A stretch of DNA of 64,000 bases from Pseudoxanthomonas helianthi (GTDB taxonomy: Bacteria; Pseudomonadota; Gammaproteobacteria; Xanthomonadales; Xanthomonadaceae), in NCBI RefSeq assembly GCF_017939625.1, contig NZ_JAGKTC010000001.1, positions 1,446,718 through 1,510,717 on the forward strand, in the 5' to 3' direction. The notes beneath the pieces are model-generated. The model had not been told where the DNA came from. It was given only the letters and a program-made list of their open reading frames with translations, and made no database searches. This document shows positions 55,104 through 63,493 of this stretch, in pieces. The position numbers and the translations under genes were made by a program. How positions within the stretch are numbered: the stretch's first letter is position 1; each line of letters begins with the position of its first letter.

Positions 55104-55274
55104 GCCCGGTGCTCCGGGACCGTCTACCCGTCGGTCCTTTGCCTCGACAACGCTGAACGGTGATTCCGCCGGCCAAAGCGCGCGGGCTGGCCTTCGGCGT
55201 CGATCGTATTGCGTGAAACTTCGAGCGCTGGCGCGGATCAACGCGCTGCAGCGCGCCAGGCAGAGCCAGTCCCC

Positions 55275-56078
55275 TCAGCCCGCCAGGGCACGCAAACTGG
55301 CTTTCAGACGCCGGCCTTCCGCATGGAAATACTCGCGTTCGTCCCGCCACGCCGGGAAGCGCGCTTCCACCTCCCGCCAGAAAGCGCGCGAGTGGTCGGG
55401 ATGGATCAGGTGGCACAACTCGTGCACCAGCACGTACTCGAACGCCGACGGCCGGCCCAGCACCAGCGACAGGTCCAGCGCGACCGAACCGTCCGGGCTC
55501 AACGAGCCCCACAGCGACGACATCGCCTTCAGCCGGATCCGCGCTGGCGCGCGCGGCAGGCCGGGCAGGTAGCGCGGCAGCCAGCGGCCGACGTCGGCGC
55601 GCGCCTCGGCTTCGTAGAACTCGCGCACCGCGCGGTGCAGTGCGACGTCGCCTGCGCGCGCGGCGACCTGGAAGTGCAGAGCCTGCCCCGGACCCGATCC
55701 GGGGTCGGCTTCGCGCTGCAGGCGGGTGTAGCGGCCGGCGTGCCAGTGCAGCGGCACGCTTTCGCCGCGCAGCGGCAGCGCGGCGGTTTCGTCGCGGAGC
55801 AATTGCGGAATGGCGTCGGCGTGGTGGAAGCGCGCCAGTTGCGCGAGCAGCCAGTCGCGGTGTTCGTGCAGGAAGCGTTCGCCGGCGACCAGGCTGGCGC
55901 GTGGCGGCAGGGTCAGGCGCGCGCCGCGCTCGTCCACGCTCAGCTTGATCCGCCGTGCGCGCGGATCGCGCACGCGCTGCACGTCGAGGGCGGAACCGTC
56001 GTCCAGGGCGAGGCTCACCACGTCGCGTTCGACGGTGCGCGGGCGCGGGCCAAGCAGGCGATGCAACAGGCGGGGCAT
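55275..56078 (-). CDS. YgjP-like (DUF45) M48-type metallopeptidase
   Basis: 267 residues. HELCHLIHPDH (HExxH with a third ligand region after it) in VLVHELCHLIHPDHSRAFW, preceded by MSSLWGSLSPDGSVALDLSL, defines the YgjP/DUF45 family. Related bacterial members are predicted zinc peptidases with unknown targets. The N-terminal part has the usual beta-rich lead (RIKLSVDERGARLTLPP). A long antisense open frame overlaps it and is rejected. Confidence 0.87.
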   Translation of the reverse strand: MPRLLHRLLGPRPRTVERDVVSLALDDGSALDVQRVRDPRARRIKLSVDERGARLTLPPRASLVAGERFLHEHRDWLLAQLARFHHADAIPQLLRDETAALPLRGESVPLHWHAGRYTRLQREADPGSGPGQALHFQVAARAGDVALHRAVREFYEAEARADVGRWLPRYLPGLPRAPARIRLKAMSSLWGSLSPDGSVALDLSLVLGRPSAFEYVLVHELCHLIHPDHSRAFWREVEARFPAWRDEREYFHAEGRRLKASLRALAG

Positions 56079-56100
56079 GGAGAAATGGTACTGGCGCGAC

Positions 56101-56169
56101 GTGGGAGCGGCTATAGCCGCGATGCTTTTGATTTCATGCGGTCTTCATCGCGGCCATAGCCGCTCGCAC
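56101..56169. repeat. CGCGGCTATAGCCGC inverted repeat, copy b
   Basis: Arms GTGGGAGCGGCTATAGCCGC (from 56101, to GAT at 56123) and GGCCATAGCCGCTCGCAC (to 56169, from 56147). Same family as 51591-51656 and related to 58190-58271. Confidence 0.85.
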
Positions 56170-56178
56170 AAGCGGCGG

Positions 56179-57084
56179 TCAGCTTTCGGCCTTGCTCAGC
56201 TTCAACGCCTGTTCCAGCACCGCGAACAGGCGCTTCACTTCGCCGCTCATCAGCGCGAAGCGCGCGTCGAGCTCGGCGCGCAAGTCGTCGCGTTCAGTAT
56301 TCTCCAGCTGGTCCACCGCGCCTTCGAGGAACTTCAGCTTGCGTACCACCAGGTCTTCGCCGAGCACGAAAGAAACGTGGTCGTCGAGGGTCAGCGCCAG
56401 CCGGGTGACCTGCTTGCCGGCTTCCAGGTGCTTGGCGATTTCGTCGCTCTGCAGCTCCTGGTTTTGGCACTTGACCACGGCGCCGCCGTCCATCGCGTCC
56501 TTCAGTTCGCATTCCTCGCCCAGGGCCAGCCCGTCGGGCAGCGGCTCGCCGGCGATCCAGCCGGTCAGTACGTTGCGCGGCGCGACTTCGGCATTCAGCG
56601 GCAGCGCCGGGAAACTGCCCAGCGCGTGGCGGATTTCGGAAGCGACCGCTTCTGCATTCTTGCGCGAGGAGGTATCGACGGCGAGGACGCCGTGCTCCAG
56701 GTCGAGCAGCGCATCGGTGCGCGACGGCTTGACGAAGGCGCGCGGCAACAGCTCGTGCAGCAGGTCTTCCTTGATCCGCTTGCGCGTGCGCCCGCCGGGC
56801 TTGCGGCCTTCCTTCTCCTCGATCTCGGCCAGCTTCTTCGCCAGCAGGTCGTTGACCACCGCCGCCGGCAGGATCTTGTCCTCGCCGCCAAGGGTCAGCC
56901 AGATCGCGTCGCCGACGCGGTGCGACAGCGCCGGTTCGTCCCGGCCGAAGGGCGAGACGAAACCGCGCGAGGCCAGGTCGAGCGGACCGACCGGTTTCAG
57001 CGCGGCTTCGGGCAGCAGCTCGTCGAGTTGGGAGAAGTCGAGGGAGGTAGGGAAGCGGAACAGCGTGAGGTTGCGGAAGAACAT
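56179..57084 (-). CDS. rdgC: Recombination-associated protein RdgC
   Basis: 301 residues, family length. MFFRNLTLFRFP opens it; the ring-forming DNA-binding motifs and the acidic C-terminal part (LFAVLEQALKLSKAES) fit. RdgC binds DNA nonspecifically as a ring and restrains RecA. The start is ATG 57084. It is followed by palindromic repeat sequence. Confidence 0.95.
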   Translation of the reverse strand: MFFRNLTLFRFPTSLDFSQLDELLPEAALKPVGPLDLASRGFVSPFGRDEPALSHRVGDAIWLTLGGEDKILPAAVVNDLLAKKLAEIEEKEGRKPGGRTRKRIKEDLLHELLPRAFVKPSRTDALLDLEHGVLAVDTSSRKNAEAVASEIRHALGSFPALPLNAEVAPRNVLTGWIAGEPLPDGLALGEECELKDAMDGGAVVKCQNQELQSDEIAKHLEAGKQVTRLALTLDDHVSFVLGEDLVVRKLKFLEGAVDQLENTERDDLRAELDARFALMSGEVKRLFAVLEQALKLSKAES

Positions 57085-57131
57085 TCAGTAGCCGGAATTC
57101 TTAGTTCGGAATGGGGGAGGGGATTTTTTCA

Positions 57132-57230
57132 TCATCCCGGCGAAAGCCGGGACCCAGCCTTTGCTTTCGTCATTGCCATCCACGAGCGAAAGCAACGGCA
57201 AAAGCTGGGTCCCGGCTTTCGCCGGGATGA
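57132..57230. repeat. TCATCCCGGCGAAAGCCGGGA inverted repeat
   Basis: 27-bp perfect arms TCATCCCGGCGAAAGCCGGG (57132-57151, on to CCCAGC at 57158) and the complement at 57204-57230, with further inner pairing (TTGCTTTCGT / GCGAAAGCAA). Gene-free space between rdgC and ttcA. Confidence 0.9.
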
Positions 57231-57252
57231 CGACGGAAAGAATGTCGCGGCA

Positions 57253-58164
57253 TCAGGCGTCGCTGTCGTCCGACGTGCCAGGCGCCTCGCCCGAAAGCCA
57301 CGCATGCGCATCGGCCTGCGCGGCGCCATCGCGATGGCCGAGCGAGAGGAAATCGAACAGCTTCGGGTCGGCCAGTTGCGAAGGCCGCACGTCGGCCAGC
57401 GCCCGCGCGATCTGCTCGACCCGGCCGGGATGGTCCTTTTCCCACTGCTTCAGCATCAGCCCGACCTGCTTGCGCTGCAGGTTCTCCTGGCTGCCGCACA
57501 GGTTGCAGGGAATGATCGGGAAGGCCCTGGCCTCGGCGTACTCGACGATGTCGCTTTCGCGCACGTAGGCCAGCGGACGGATCACCACGTGCTTGCCGTC
57601 GTCGCTGAGCAGCTTGGGCGGCATGCCGCTGAGCTTGGCATGGTGGAACAGGTTCATGAAGAACGTCGCCGCCATGTCGTCGCGATGGTGGCCCAGCGCG
57701 ATCTTGGTGAAGCCGTGCGCCTCGGCATACGAATACAGCGCGCCGCGGCGCAGGCGCGAACACAGCGAGCACATGGTCTTGCCTTCCGGCACCACGCGCG
57801 TCACCACCGAGTAGGTGTCCTGCTCGATGATGTGGAAATCCACGCCGATCGACTTCAGGTATTCGGGCAGCACGTGCTCGGGAAAGCCCGGCTGCTTCTG
57901 GTCCAGGTTGACCGCGACCAGCTGGAATTCGACCGGCGCCTTCTTCTGCAACTGCAGCAGCACGTCGAGCAGGGTGTAGCTGTCCTTGCCGCCGGACAGG
58001 CAGACCATCACCTTGTCGCCGGCCTCGATCATGCCGTAGTCGGCGATGGCCTGGCCGACCTGGCGGCGCAGGCGCTTGGCCAGCTTGGCGTGCTCGCGCC
58101 CGGCGCGGCGCGGATCGCGCGGCGTCGGGTCGGGCAGGATCTGCGGCAGCGTGGCGGCGTTCAT
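57253..58164 (-). CDS. ttcA: tRNA 2-thiocytidine(32) synthetase TtcA
   Basis: 303 residues. The PP-loop SGGKDS at 57-62 activates the tRNA base with ATP. Two CxxC pairs, the first CSLC with C132 and C135 and the second in [10 protein letters not shown], bind the Fe-S cluster. It thiolates cytidine 32 of some tRNAs. Start ATG 58164 opens [10 protein letters not shown]. The gene ends next to the 57132-57230 repeat. Confidence 0.95.
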   Translation of the reverse strand: MNAATLPQILPDPTPRDPRRAGREHAKLAKRLRRQVGQAIADYGMIEAGDKVMVCLSGGKDSYTLLDVLLQLQKKAPVEFQLVAVNLDQKQPGFPEHVLPEYLKSIGVDFHIIEQDTYSVVTRVVPEGKTMCSLCSRLRRGALYSYAEAHGFTKIALGHHRDDMAATFFMNLFHHAKLSGMPPKLLSDDGKHVVIRPLAYVRESDIVEYAEARAFPIIPCNLCGSQENLQRKQVGLMLKQWEKDHPGRVEQIARALADVRPSQLADPKLFDFLSLGHRDGAAQADAHAWLSGEAPGTSDDSDA

Positions 58165-58189
58165 GGGCCGCGCATTGTACCCAGAGCCC

Positions 58190-58271
58190 GTGGGAGCGGC
58201 CTTGGCCGCGAATGCTTTTCGACGACCACCGGGATTCCCATAGAAGCATTCGCGACCAAGGTCGCTCCCAC
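58190..58271. repeat. GTGGGAGCGGCCTTGGCCGC inverted repeat
   Basis: Arms GTGGGAGCGGCCTTGGCCGC plus GAATGCTT (58190-58217) and a complementary arm ending GACCAAGGTCGCTCCCAC (58254-58271). It stands in the space upstream of ttcA and the small 58322 gene. Confidence 0.82.
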
Positions 58272-58321
58272 GGCCGCCTCCGCCGGCCCTTCGGCTCGGT
58301 TATGCTCGCTGCGTGGAACCG

Positions 58322-58519
58322 ATGAGCCCCTCCGAGATCGCGATGCGCGTGGCCGAGTTGAAGCTCGAGCACCGCCAGCTGGACGTGGAAATCGACCGCC
58401 TGGTCGCCGACATCCAGGCCGACGAGCTGGCGGTGAAGCGCATGAAGAAGCGCAAGCTGTGGCTGAAGGACTGCATCGCCCGGCTGGAGAGCTCGCTGAT
58501 CCCCGACGAACCTGCGTAG
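58322..58519 (+). CDS. Small coiled-coil YdcH/DUF465-like protein
   Basis: 65 residues, largely one helix with basic and acidic stripes (LEHRQLDVEIDRLVADIQAD; AVKRMKKRKLWLKDCIARLE), the short pattern of the DUF465/YdcH family. Function unknown. ATG 58322 is one choice; GTG 58313 in the same frame sits six nt after TATGCT and could give a leaderless product with three extra residues. Too short for a confident family call without alignment. Confidence 0.7.
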   Translation: MSPSEIAMRVAELKLEHRQLDVEIDRLVADIQADELAVKRMKKRKLWLKDCIARLESSLIPDEPA

Positions 58520-58614
58520 GGCGCGGGCGGGCCCAGGCCCGCCATCGATCGCGCCGATTGCGCGGGATCGGCATCGACACAGGATGCGGGAAGGCGGGCC
58601 AGGGCCCGCCCTGC
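58520..58614. repeat. GGCGGGCC inverted repeat between DUF465 gene and plsB
   Basis: Arms GGGCGGGCCCAGGCCCGCC (about 58525-58543) and GGCGGGCCAGGGCCCGCCCT (58593-58612). It lies between convergent genes; no gene is present. Confidence 0.75.
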
Positions 58615-61251
58615 CTATTCCGGCGTCTCTTCCGCTTCCGGCTTCGCCGCTTCGGGACTGACCCGCTCGATGGTGTGCTGCAGTTCGCGGCCGAGGATGA
58701 TCTTGGCGTCGTTGGCCCAGGCCTCCAGGCGATGGTCGAACAGCAGCTTGCTGCGTTCGTCCGGCCACACCAGGCGCAGTTCGCGCAGTTTCTGGATGAA
58801 TCCGCGGAACAGGGTCTTGTCGAAGAATTCCGGCGCGGCCGGTGCGTACAGCAGGCTCAGGCGTTGCGCGGCCTGCTGGCACAGGCTTTCCAGCTCGCCC
58901 GCGCCGAGCGTGCCGGGGCCGTTCTTCACCAGCACGCTGATCGCGATGTAGTAGCGCTCGAACGCCTGCTGCAGCGAATGGCCGATCGCGCGCAGGCGGA
59001 ACACCTCGTCGGTCTGCCCGGCGTTGCGGGCGAGGATGCCGCCGTCGTCGTCGCTGACCTGCTGCAGCAGGCCTTCGCGGACGAACACGTCGATGGTGCG
59101 GCCGAGGCGCTCGGCGAACTCGTCCTCGGTCCACGGCAGGAACAGCTCGGCCTGCAGGAACGGGTACACCTGCCGGCCCAGCGAGACCACCCGCGGCCGC
59201 GCCATGCGCCGGTTGCGCTGGAAGCAGCAGGCGATCCACGACGAGGCGGTGAACAGGTGCAGCACGTTGTTGCGGAAGTAGCTCAGCAGCACCGCGGTGT
59301 CTTCGTCGACCACGTCGATCACGTCGCCCAGCGGGTGGGCGATGCGGCGCAGCACGTTGATCTCCAGGCCGTGGGCGATGATCCGCTCGGGCGAGTGCGG
59401 GGTGACGGTGATGCGGTCGGAATACGGCAGCTCGGCCAGCACCTTCTTGCCCAGTTCGATCTGCGCGACCAGGTCGGCTTCGCTCATCGCGTGCTTGGGC
59501 GTCGACAACAGGGCCAGCGCCAGCAGGTTGATCGGGTTGACGTCGGCGGCGGCGTTGATGCGCGTGTTGATCTTCAGCGCCAGCGCATCGATGGTGTCGG
59601 ACAGCCACTTCGGCTTGTCGTCCTCGGACAACGGCTGGCCGTTCCAGTCCGGCGCGTGCGTGGCCAGCATGTCGTTGAGCAGGATGGTCTCGCCGAAGTT
59701 CACCACCACCTGGCCGAAGTTCTGCTTCAGCACCTTGGGGATGCCCCACAGCAATTGCCAGATCGATTCCTTCTCCTTGGGCCGGCCGCTGAGCTCGTCC
59801 AGGTAGCTCTTGCCTTCCATCAGCTTCTCGTAGCCGATGTACACCGGCTGGAACAGCACCGGCTTGTTCGGCTGGCGCAGCCACGCACGCACGGTCATCG
59901 ACAGCGCGCCGCCCTTCGGCGGCAGCAGCCGGCCGGTGCGCGAGCGTCCACCTTCGATGAAGTACTCGATCGAATAGCCCCCGGCGACCAGCTGGGCCAT
60001 GTATTCGGAGAACACCGCCGAATACAGCGCGTTGCCGCGGAAACTGCGCCGGGCGAAGAACGCGCCGCCCTTGCGCAGCAGGGTGCCGACCACCGGCAGG
60101 TTGAGGTTGACGCCGGCGAAGATGTGCGGCGGCACGATGCCGCGTTCGTACAGCAGGTACGACAGCAGCAGGTAGTCCATGTGGCTGCGGTGGCTGGGCA
60201 CGTAGATCACTTCGTGGCCCGGCGCGACTTCCTTCAGCTTGTCCAGGTGGTGGACCAGCACCCCGGCGTAGATGCGGTTCCACACGTGGCTGAGCAGGAA
60301 GCTGGCCGAGCGCACCACCGGGTTGGAATAGTCGGCGGCGATTTCCCAGGCATAGGCATGGGCCTTCTTCCACGCGTCCTCGGGCTTGCTCTTGTCGCGC
60401 CGCGCCTGCTCGACGATGGCTTCGCGCACCGGTTCGGAAGCCAGCACCTGGTCGACCAGCACGCGCCGCGTCGACAGGTCGGGTCCGATCACCGCCTCGC
60501 GGATGCGATTGAAGTGGGTGCGCAGCACGCGCGACAGCTTGCGCACGGTGCGTTCCGGTTCCAGCCCTTCTTCGACGCTTTCGCGCAGCGATACCGGCGC
60601 GGAGAAGCGCACGATGGTGTCGCGGCCGTTGAGCAGGATCGCCAGCAATCGGCGGAAGCGGCCGACGATGGCCCAGTTCTCGGAGAACAGCACCGAGAAC
60701 CAGCCGCTGGCCTTGTCGGGCGAGCGGCCGACGAAGATCGACACCGGCACCAGCTGCACGTCCAGCGTCGGGTCGGCGCGGTGCGCCTGCAACAGCCGGG
60801 CCAGCGATTCGGAATGCGATTTCTTGGTCGGCTGGGGTTCGCCGGTGACCCCGGACAGGCTGCTGGACATCAGCTGGGCCAGGGTCTGGTTGCGCCGCGA
60901 CAGCGCCACATAAGCGCGCTTGCGCCCCAGCGGGTCGCCGGGCAGCGGGGTCAGCGGCGAGGGCAGGCCGGCTTCGCGGCAGGCCTTCTCCAGGATCAGG
61001 GCGTTGGACAGGCCGTAGTCTTCCAGCACGTAGCAGACTGGGCGTTCGTCGATCAGCTCGGCTGGGGCGCCCGGTTCGACGCTCAGGCCCAGCCACGGCT
61101 CGGCGAGGCGGCCCATCAGGCGCGTCCACAACGGCGGCTTGCCCGGGCGCACCCGGCGCGGTTCGGGCCGGAGCGGAGCGGGGGGCGTGGGGGAGTCGGC
61201 CGGCGTGGGTTCCGGCAACGGCAGGGGATTCTGTTCGGGCATCGCCGGCAT
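58615..61251 (-). CDS. plsB: Glycerol-3-phosphate 1-O-acyltransferase PlsB
   Basis: 878 residues, normal for membrane-bound PlsB. The acyltransferase H(X)4D motif is SHRSHMDYLLLSY. The next blocks (GAFFARRSFRGNALYSAVF; YFIEGGRSRTGRLL; LFQPVYIGYEKLMEG) follow in order. It adds the first acyl chain to glycerol-3-phosphate in phospholipid synthesis. Start ATG 61251 (MPAMPEQ); ATG 61242 is possible. The Pro-rich N-terminal 50 residues vary in the family. Confidence 0.96.
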   Translation of the reverse strand: MPAMPEQNPLPLPEPTPADSPTPPAPLRPEPRRVRPGKPPLWTRLMGRLAEPWLGLSVEPGAPAELIDERPVCYVLEDYGLSNALILEKACREAGLPSPLTPLPGDPLGRKRAYVALSRRNQTLAQLMSSSLSGVTGEPQPTKKSHSESLARLLQAHRADPTLDVQLVPVSIFVGRSPDKASGWFSVLFSENWAIVGRFRRLLAILLNGRDTIVRFSAPVSLRESVEEGLEPERTVRKLSRVLRTHFNRIREAVIGPDLSTRRVLVDQVLASEPVREAIVEQARRDKSKPEDAWKKAHAYAWEIAADYSNPVVRSASFLLSHVWNRIYAGVLVHHLDKLKEVAPGHEVIYVPSHRSHMDYLLLSYLLYERGIVPPHIFAGVNLNLPVVGTLLRKGGAFFARRSFRGNALYSAVFSEYMAQLVAGGYSIEYFIEGGRSRTGRLLPPKGGALSMTVRAWLRQPNKPVLFQPVYIGYEKLMEGKSYLDELSGRPKEKESIWQLLWGIPKVLKQNFGQVVVNFGETILLNDMLATHAPDWNGQPLSEDDKPKWLSDTIDALALKINTRINAAADVNPINLLALALLSTPKHAMSEADLVAQIELGKKVLAELPYSDRITVTPHSPERIIAHGLEINVLRRIAHPLGDVIDVVDEDTAVLLSYFRNNVLHLFTASSWIACCFQRNRRMARPRVVSLGRQVYPFLQAELFLPWTEDEFAERLGRTIDVFVREGLLQQVSDDDGGILARNAGQTDEVFRLRAIGHSLQQAFERYYIAISVLVKNGPGTLGAGELESLCQQAAQRLSLLYAPAAPEFFDKTLFRGFIQKLRELRLVWPDERSKLLFDHRLEAWANDAKIILGRELQHTIERVSPEAAKPEAEETPE

Positions 61252-61323
61252 TATGGCCTACGCCCCGCGATGCCCGGCAACGGTATCAGGCCTGCTGAGA
61301 CGCGAAACGCGCGTGTGGGCGGC

Positions 61324-61509
61324 TCAGGACGGCTTGCGGATGCGCTTCGCACTGCGCCAGCAGAAATGCGCGCCGACCGCGCAGACCAACAGCTTGAGCA
61401 GCAGCGCAGCGGTGAAGCCGTTGGCCTGGAACGACAGGTACGACTCCAGCCCGTAGAACACCGCCACGATGGCGCCGGCGATGGCGAAAAGGATGGCGAT
61501 GAAATTCAC
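61324..61509 (-). CDS. Small membrane protein, two predicted spans
   Basis: 61 residues. Two hydrophobic segments (IAILFAIAGAIVAVFYGLES and TAALLLKLLVCAVGAHFCW) and a basic end. I start at GTG 61509 with GGAG six nt upstream; an ATG at 61566 would place 19 polar residues before the first span. No family was recognised. It lies 72 bp upstream of plsB on the same strand. Confidence 0.6.
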   Translation of the reverse strand: MNFIAILFAIAGAIVAVFYGLESYLSFQANGFTAALLLKLLVCAVGAHFCWRSAKRIRKPS

Positions 61510-61538
61510 GGCTACTCCAGCATGGTCGGAAGCGATAC

Positions 61539-61613
61539 GTAGGGTGGGCACGCTTTTCGTGCCCACCTAACCTCGGGACCCGAAGGTGGGCACGAAAAGC
61601 GTGCCCACCCTAC
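61539..61613. repeat. GTAGGGTGGGCACG inverted repeat
   Basis: Perfect 30-bp arms: 61539-61568 (GTAGGGTGGGCACGCTTTTC and on) and 61584-61613. The 15-bp spacer is CCTCGGGACC-rich. Located between the small membrane protein and a lipoprotein gene. Confidence 0.9.
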
Positions 61614-61616
61614 GGG

Positions 61617-62522
61617 TCATGGCTTCGGCGTCGGGTTTTCGGTGGCTTCAGGGGTGATTTCCGGCGACGTTTCCATCGCTGCCATCTTGTCCGCCTCGGC
61701 CAGGTAACCGGCCAGATACCAACGTCCATCACGCCGCTGCAGATGCACGACGGTATCGATCTCGGCATCCGCCAGCGGGTAGTGCAGGCGCACGGTGGCC
61801 TGGTCGCCCTTCTGCTCCACCAGGCCGGTGCGCAGGTCGGCCAGGCTGCGATCGATGTCGAGCCCGTAGCTGGCGATGCCGGTCTTCACCTGGGCGAAGA
61901 ACGGCCCCAGCCGTTGCAGGCTGCCGAGCATCCCGGCTTCGTTCAATGCGGCTTCGCTGGTCAGCCCGGTCCTGCGCGCGGCCGCGCACAGTGGGGGAAT
62001 GGCCGCGTGCGCGCGTTTCGGGTCGCCCAGCGGCGCGTCCTCGGCCCACGCGCCCAGCGCGGCGATCAACTGCGGGTAATGCCGGCGTTCGTCTTCGCTG
62101 TAATCGCCCTGTTGTTGCACGTACTTGGCGCCGAACAGACCCAGCGAACGCGCCGCGTCGCGCAGGTCCCGGTTCTGGTTGGCGAACTGGCGGTCGAAGC
62201 CACGCCGCAGCTTCTGTTCCGCGCCCGGCGCCGACAGCGCCTGCAGCATCGGCAGCAACTGGTTGTCGAGCGGCAGCTCGGTCAGCGGCCAGCGCGTACG
62301 GCCTTCGCGCCATGCAGTTTCCATCCTGGCCAGGTCGGCTGGCGGCAGCGCATCGCGGGCGAAACCGGCCAGGTCGTTGTCGTGCACGCGCTTGGCCAGC
62401 TGGCGCACGGCGGTCGCTGGCTCGGTGGCCGCGCCTTCCAATTCCACAGGCGCGCGCGGCTTGCAGCCGGGCAGGGCCAGCAGCGCGCTGAGCAGCAGGA
62501 TGGCGAAAGCCCGTGGATGCAT
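61617..62522 (-). CDS. Putative lipoprotein of unknown function
   Basis: 301 residues. Lipoprotein signal MHPRAFAILLLSALLALPGC (lipobox LPGC, Cys20). The mature part is mostly helical with one basic/acidic domain (ARMETAWREGRTRWPLTELP; KGDQATVRLHYPLADAEID) that ends in a beta-rich block like NTF2-like or DUF-type folds. No active-site motif is visible. ATG 62522 is chosen over an earlier in-frame start because the signal peptide begins here. It is followed by the 61539 repeat. Confidence 0.75.
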   Translation of the reverse strand: MHPRAFAILLLSALLALPGCKPRAPVELEGAATEPATAVRQLAKRVHDNDLAGFARDALPPADLARMETAWREGRTRWPLTELPLDNQLLPMLQALSAPGAEQKLRRGFDRQFANQNRDLRDAARSLGLFGAKYVQQQGDYSEDERRHYPQLIAALGAWAEDAPLGDPKRAHAAIPPLCAAARRTGLTSEAALNEAGMLGSLQRLGPFFAQVKTGIASYGLDIDRSLADLRTGLVEQKGDQATVRLHYPLADAEIDTVVHLQRRDGRWYLAGYLAEADKMAAMETSPEITPEATENPTPKP

Positions 62523-62615
62523 GGCGACCCCCCAAGTCCGCGGCATCTTGGCGTCTGCGGTTACGGACCGGCAAGTCCGGCCGTCACGGATAGGAAACCG
62601 CGATAAATCCCCGGA

Positions 62616-62650
62616 CAAAAAAAGAGACCGCAAGCCGGAGCCGGGTCTCT
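62616..62650 (-). terminator. Intrinsic terminator downstream of pyrF
   Basis: Stem AGAGACC (62623-62629) / GGTCTCT (62644-62650) with an inner GC-rich loop, followed on the minus strand by a run of eight T (62623-62616). It stands 127 bp beyond the pyrF stop. Confidence 0.8.
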
Positions 62651-62776
62651 CAAACCGGCCGAAGCCGGAGGACGTTGTGTTGTGGCGCATTTCCGGCCAA
62701 GGCCGGACGGGCACAGCCTAATCGCTGACCCAAGCTAATGCAATACCTGAACTATCTTTCTGTAACCTATTGATTG

Positions 62777-63493
62777 TTATCGAAGTGCGCCCGAAATCTC
62801 GGTTTGAATCGCCTCCGCCGCGGCGCGCGGATCGGCGGCTTGGCGGACCGGGCGGCCGACCACGATGGCGTCGGCGCCGTTGGCGAAGGCTTCGGCCACG
62901 CCGACGGTGCGCTTCTGGTCGTCCAGCGCCGGGCCGGGGCGGATGCCGGGGCAGACGATGGCGAAGCCGGGGCCGGTCGCGGTCCTGATCAACCCGGCTT
63001 CCTGGCCGGAAGCGATCACGCCGTCGATGCCGCTGGCCTGCGCGGCGCGCGCGCGTTGCACGACGATGTCGGCCGGTTCGCCGTCGATGCCCATCGATTT
63101 GAGGTCGCCTCCGTCCATCGAAGTCAGCACGGTGACTGCCAGCAGGCGGAGATCGCCGCTGCGGGCTTCGGCCGCGGCCTGCATCATCGGCGCGTGCCAG
63201 CCGTGGATGGTGGCGAAGGTCACCGGCCAGCGCGACAGGCCGCGCACCACGCCGGCGATGGTCGCGGGAATGTCGAAGAACTTCAGGTCGACGAATACCT
63301 TCTTGTCGCGGCGGGCCAGTTCGTCCAGCACGCGGAAGTAATCGCCGCTGGCCAGCAGTTCCATGCCGATCTTGTAGAACTGCACCGCGTCGCCCAGTCG
63401 GTCGACCCAGGCCAGCGCCTCGGCGCCGGAGGGTTCGTCCAGGGCGACGATCAGGCGTTCGCGTTCGCCCAGCTGCACAGGTGCCCGGCTCAC
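62777..63493 (-). CDS. pyrF: Orotidine 5'-phosphate decarboxylase
   Basis: 238 residues. The catalytic D-x-K-x-x-D is D69-L-K71-x-x-D74 ([11 protein letters not shown]). Other active-site blocks are [12 protein letters not shown] and PGIRPGP. It decarboxylates OMP to UMP, the last step of pyrimidine synthesis. It starts at GTG 63493, overlapping the previous gene's stop by GTGA, so it is translated with that phosphatase. Confidence 0.95.
   Translation of the reverse strand: MSRAPVQLGERERLIVALDEPSGAEALAWVDRLGDAVQFYKIGMELLASGDYFRVLDELARRDKKVFVDLKFFDIPATIAGVVRGLSRWPVTFATIHGWHAPMMQAAAEARSGDLRLLAVTVLTSMDGGDLKSMGIDGEPADIVVQRARAAQASGIDGVIASGQEAGLIRTATGPGFAIVCPGIRPGPALDDQKRTVGVAEAFANGADAIVVGRPVRQAADPRAAAEAIQTEISGALR

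Noticed and set aside
55810-61542. A 1910-codon plus-strand open frame
   Set aside because: It runs antisense through ygjP-like, rdgC, ttcA and plsB, all of which have family motifs. High-GC third positions on the coding strand keep the opposite frame open.
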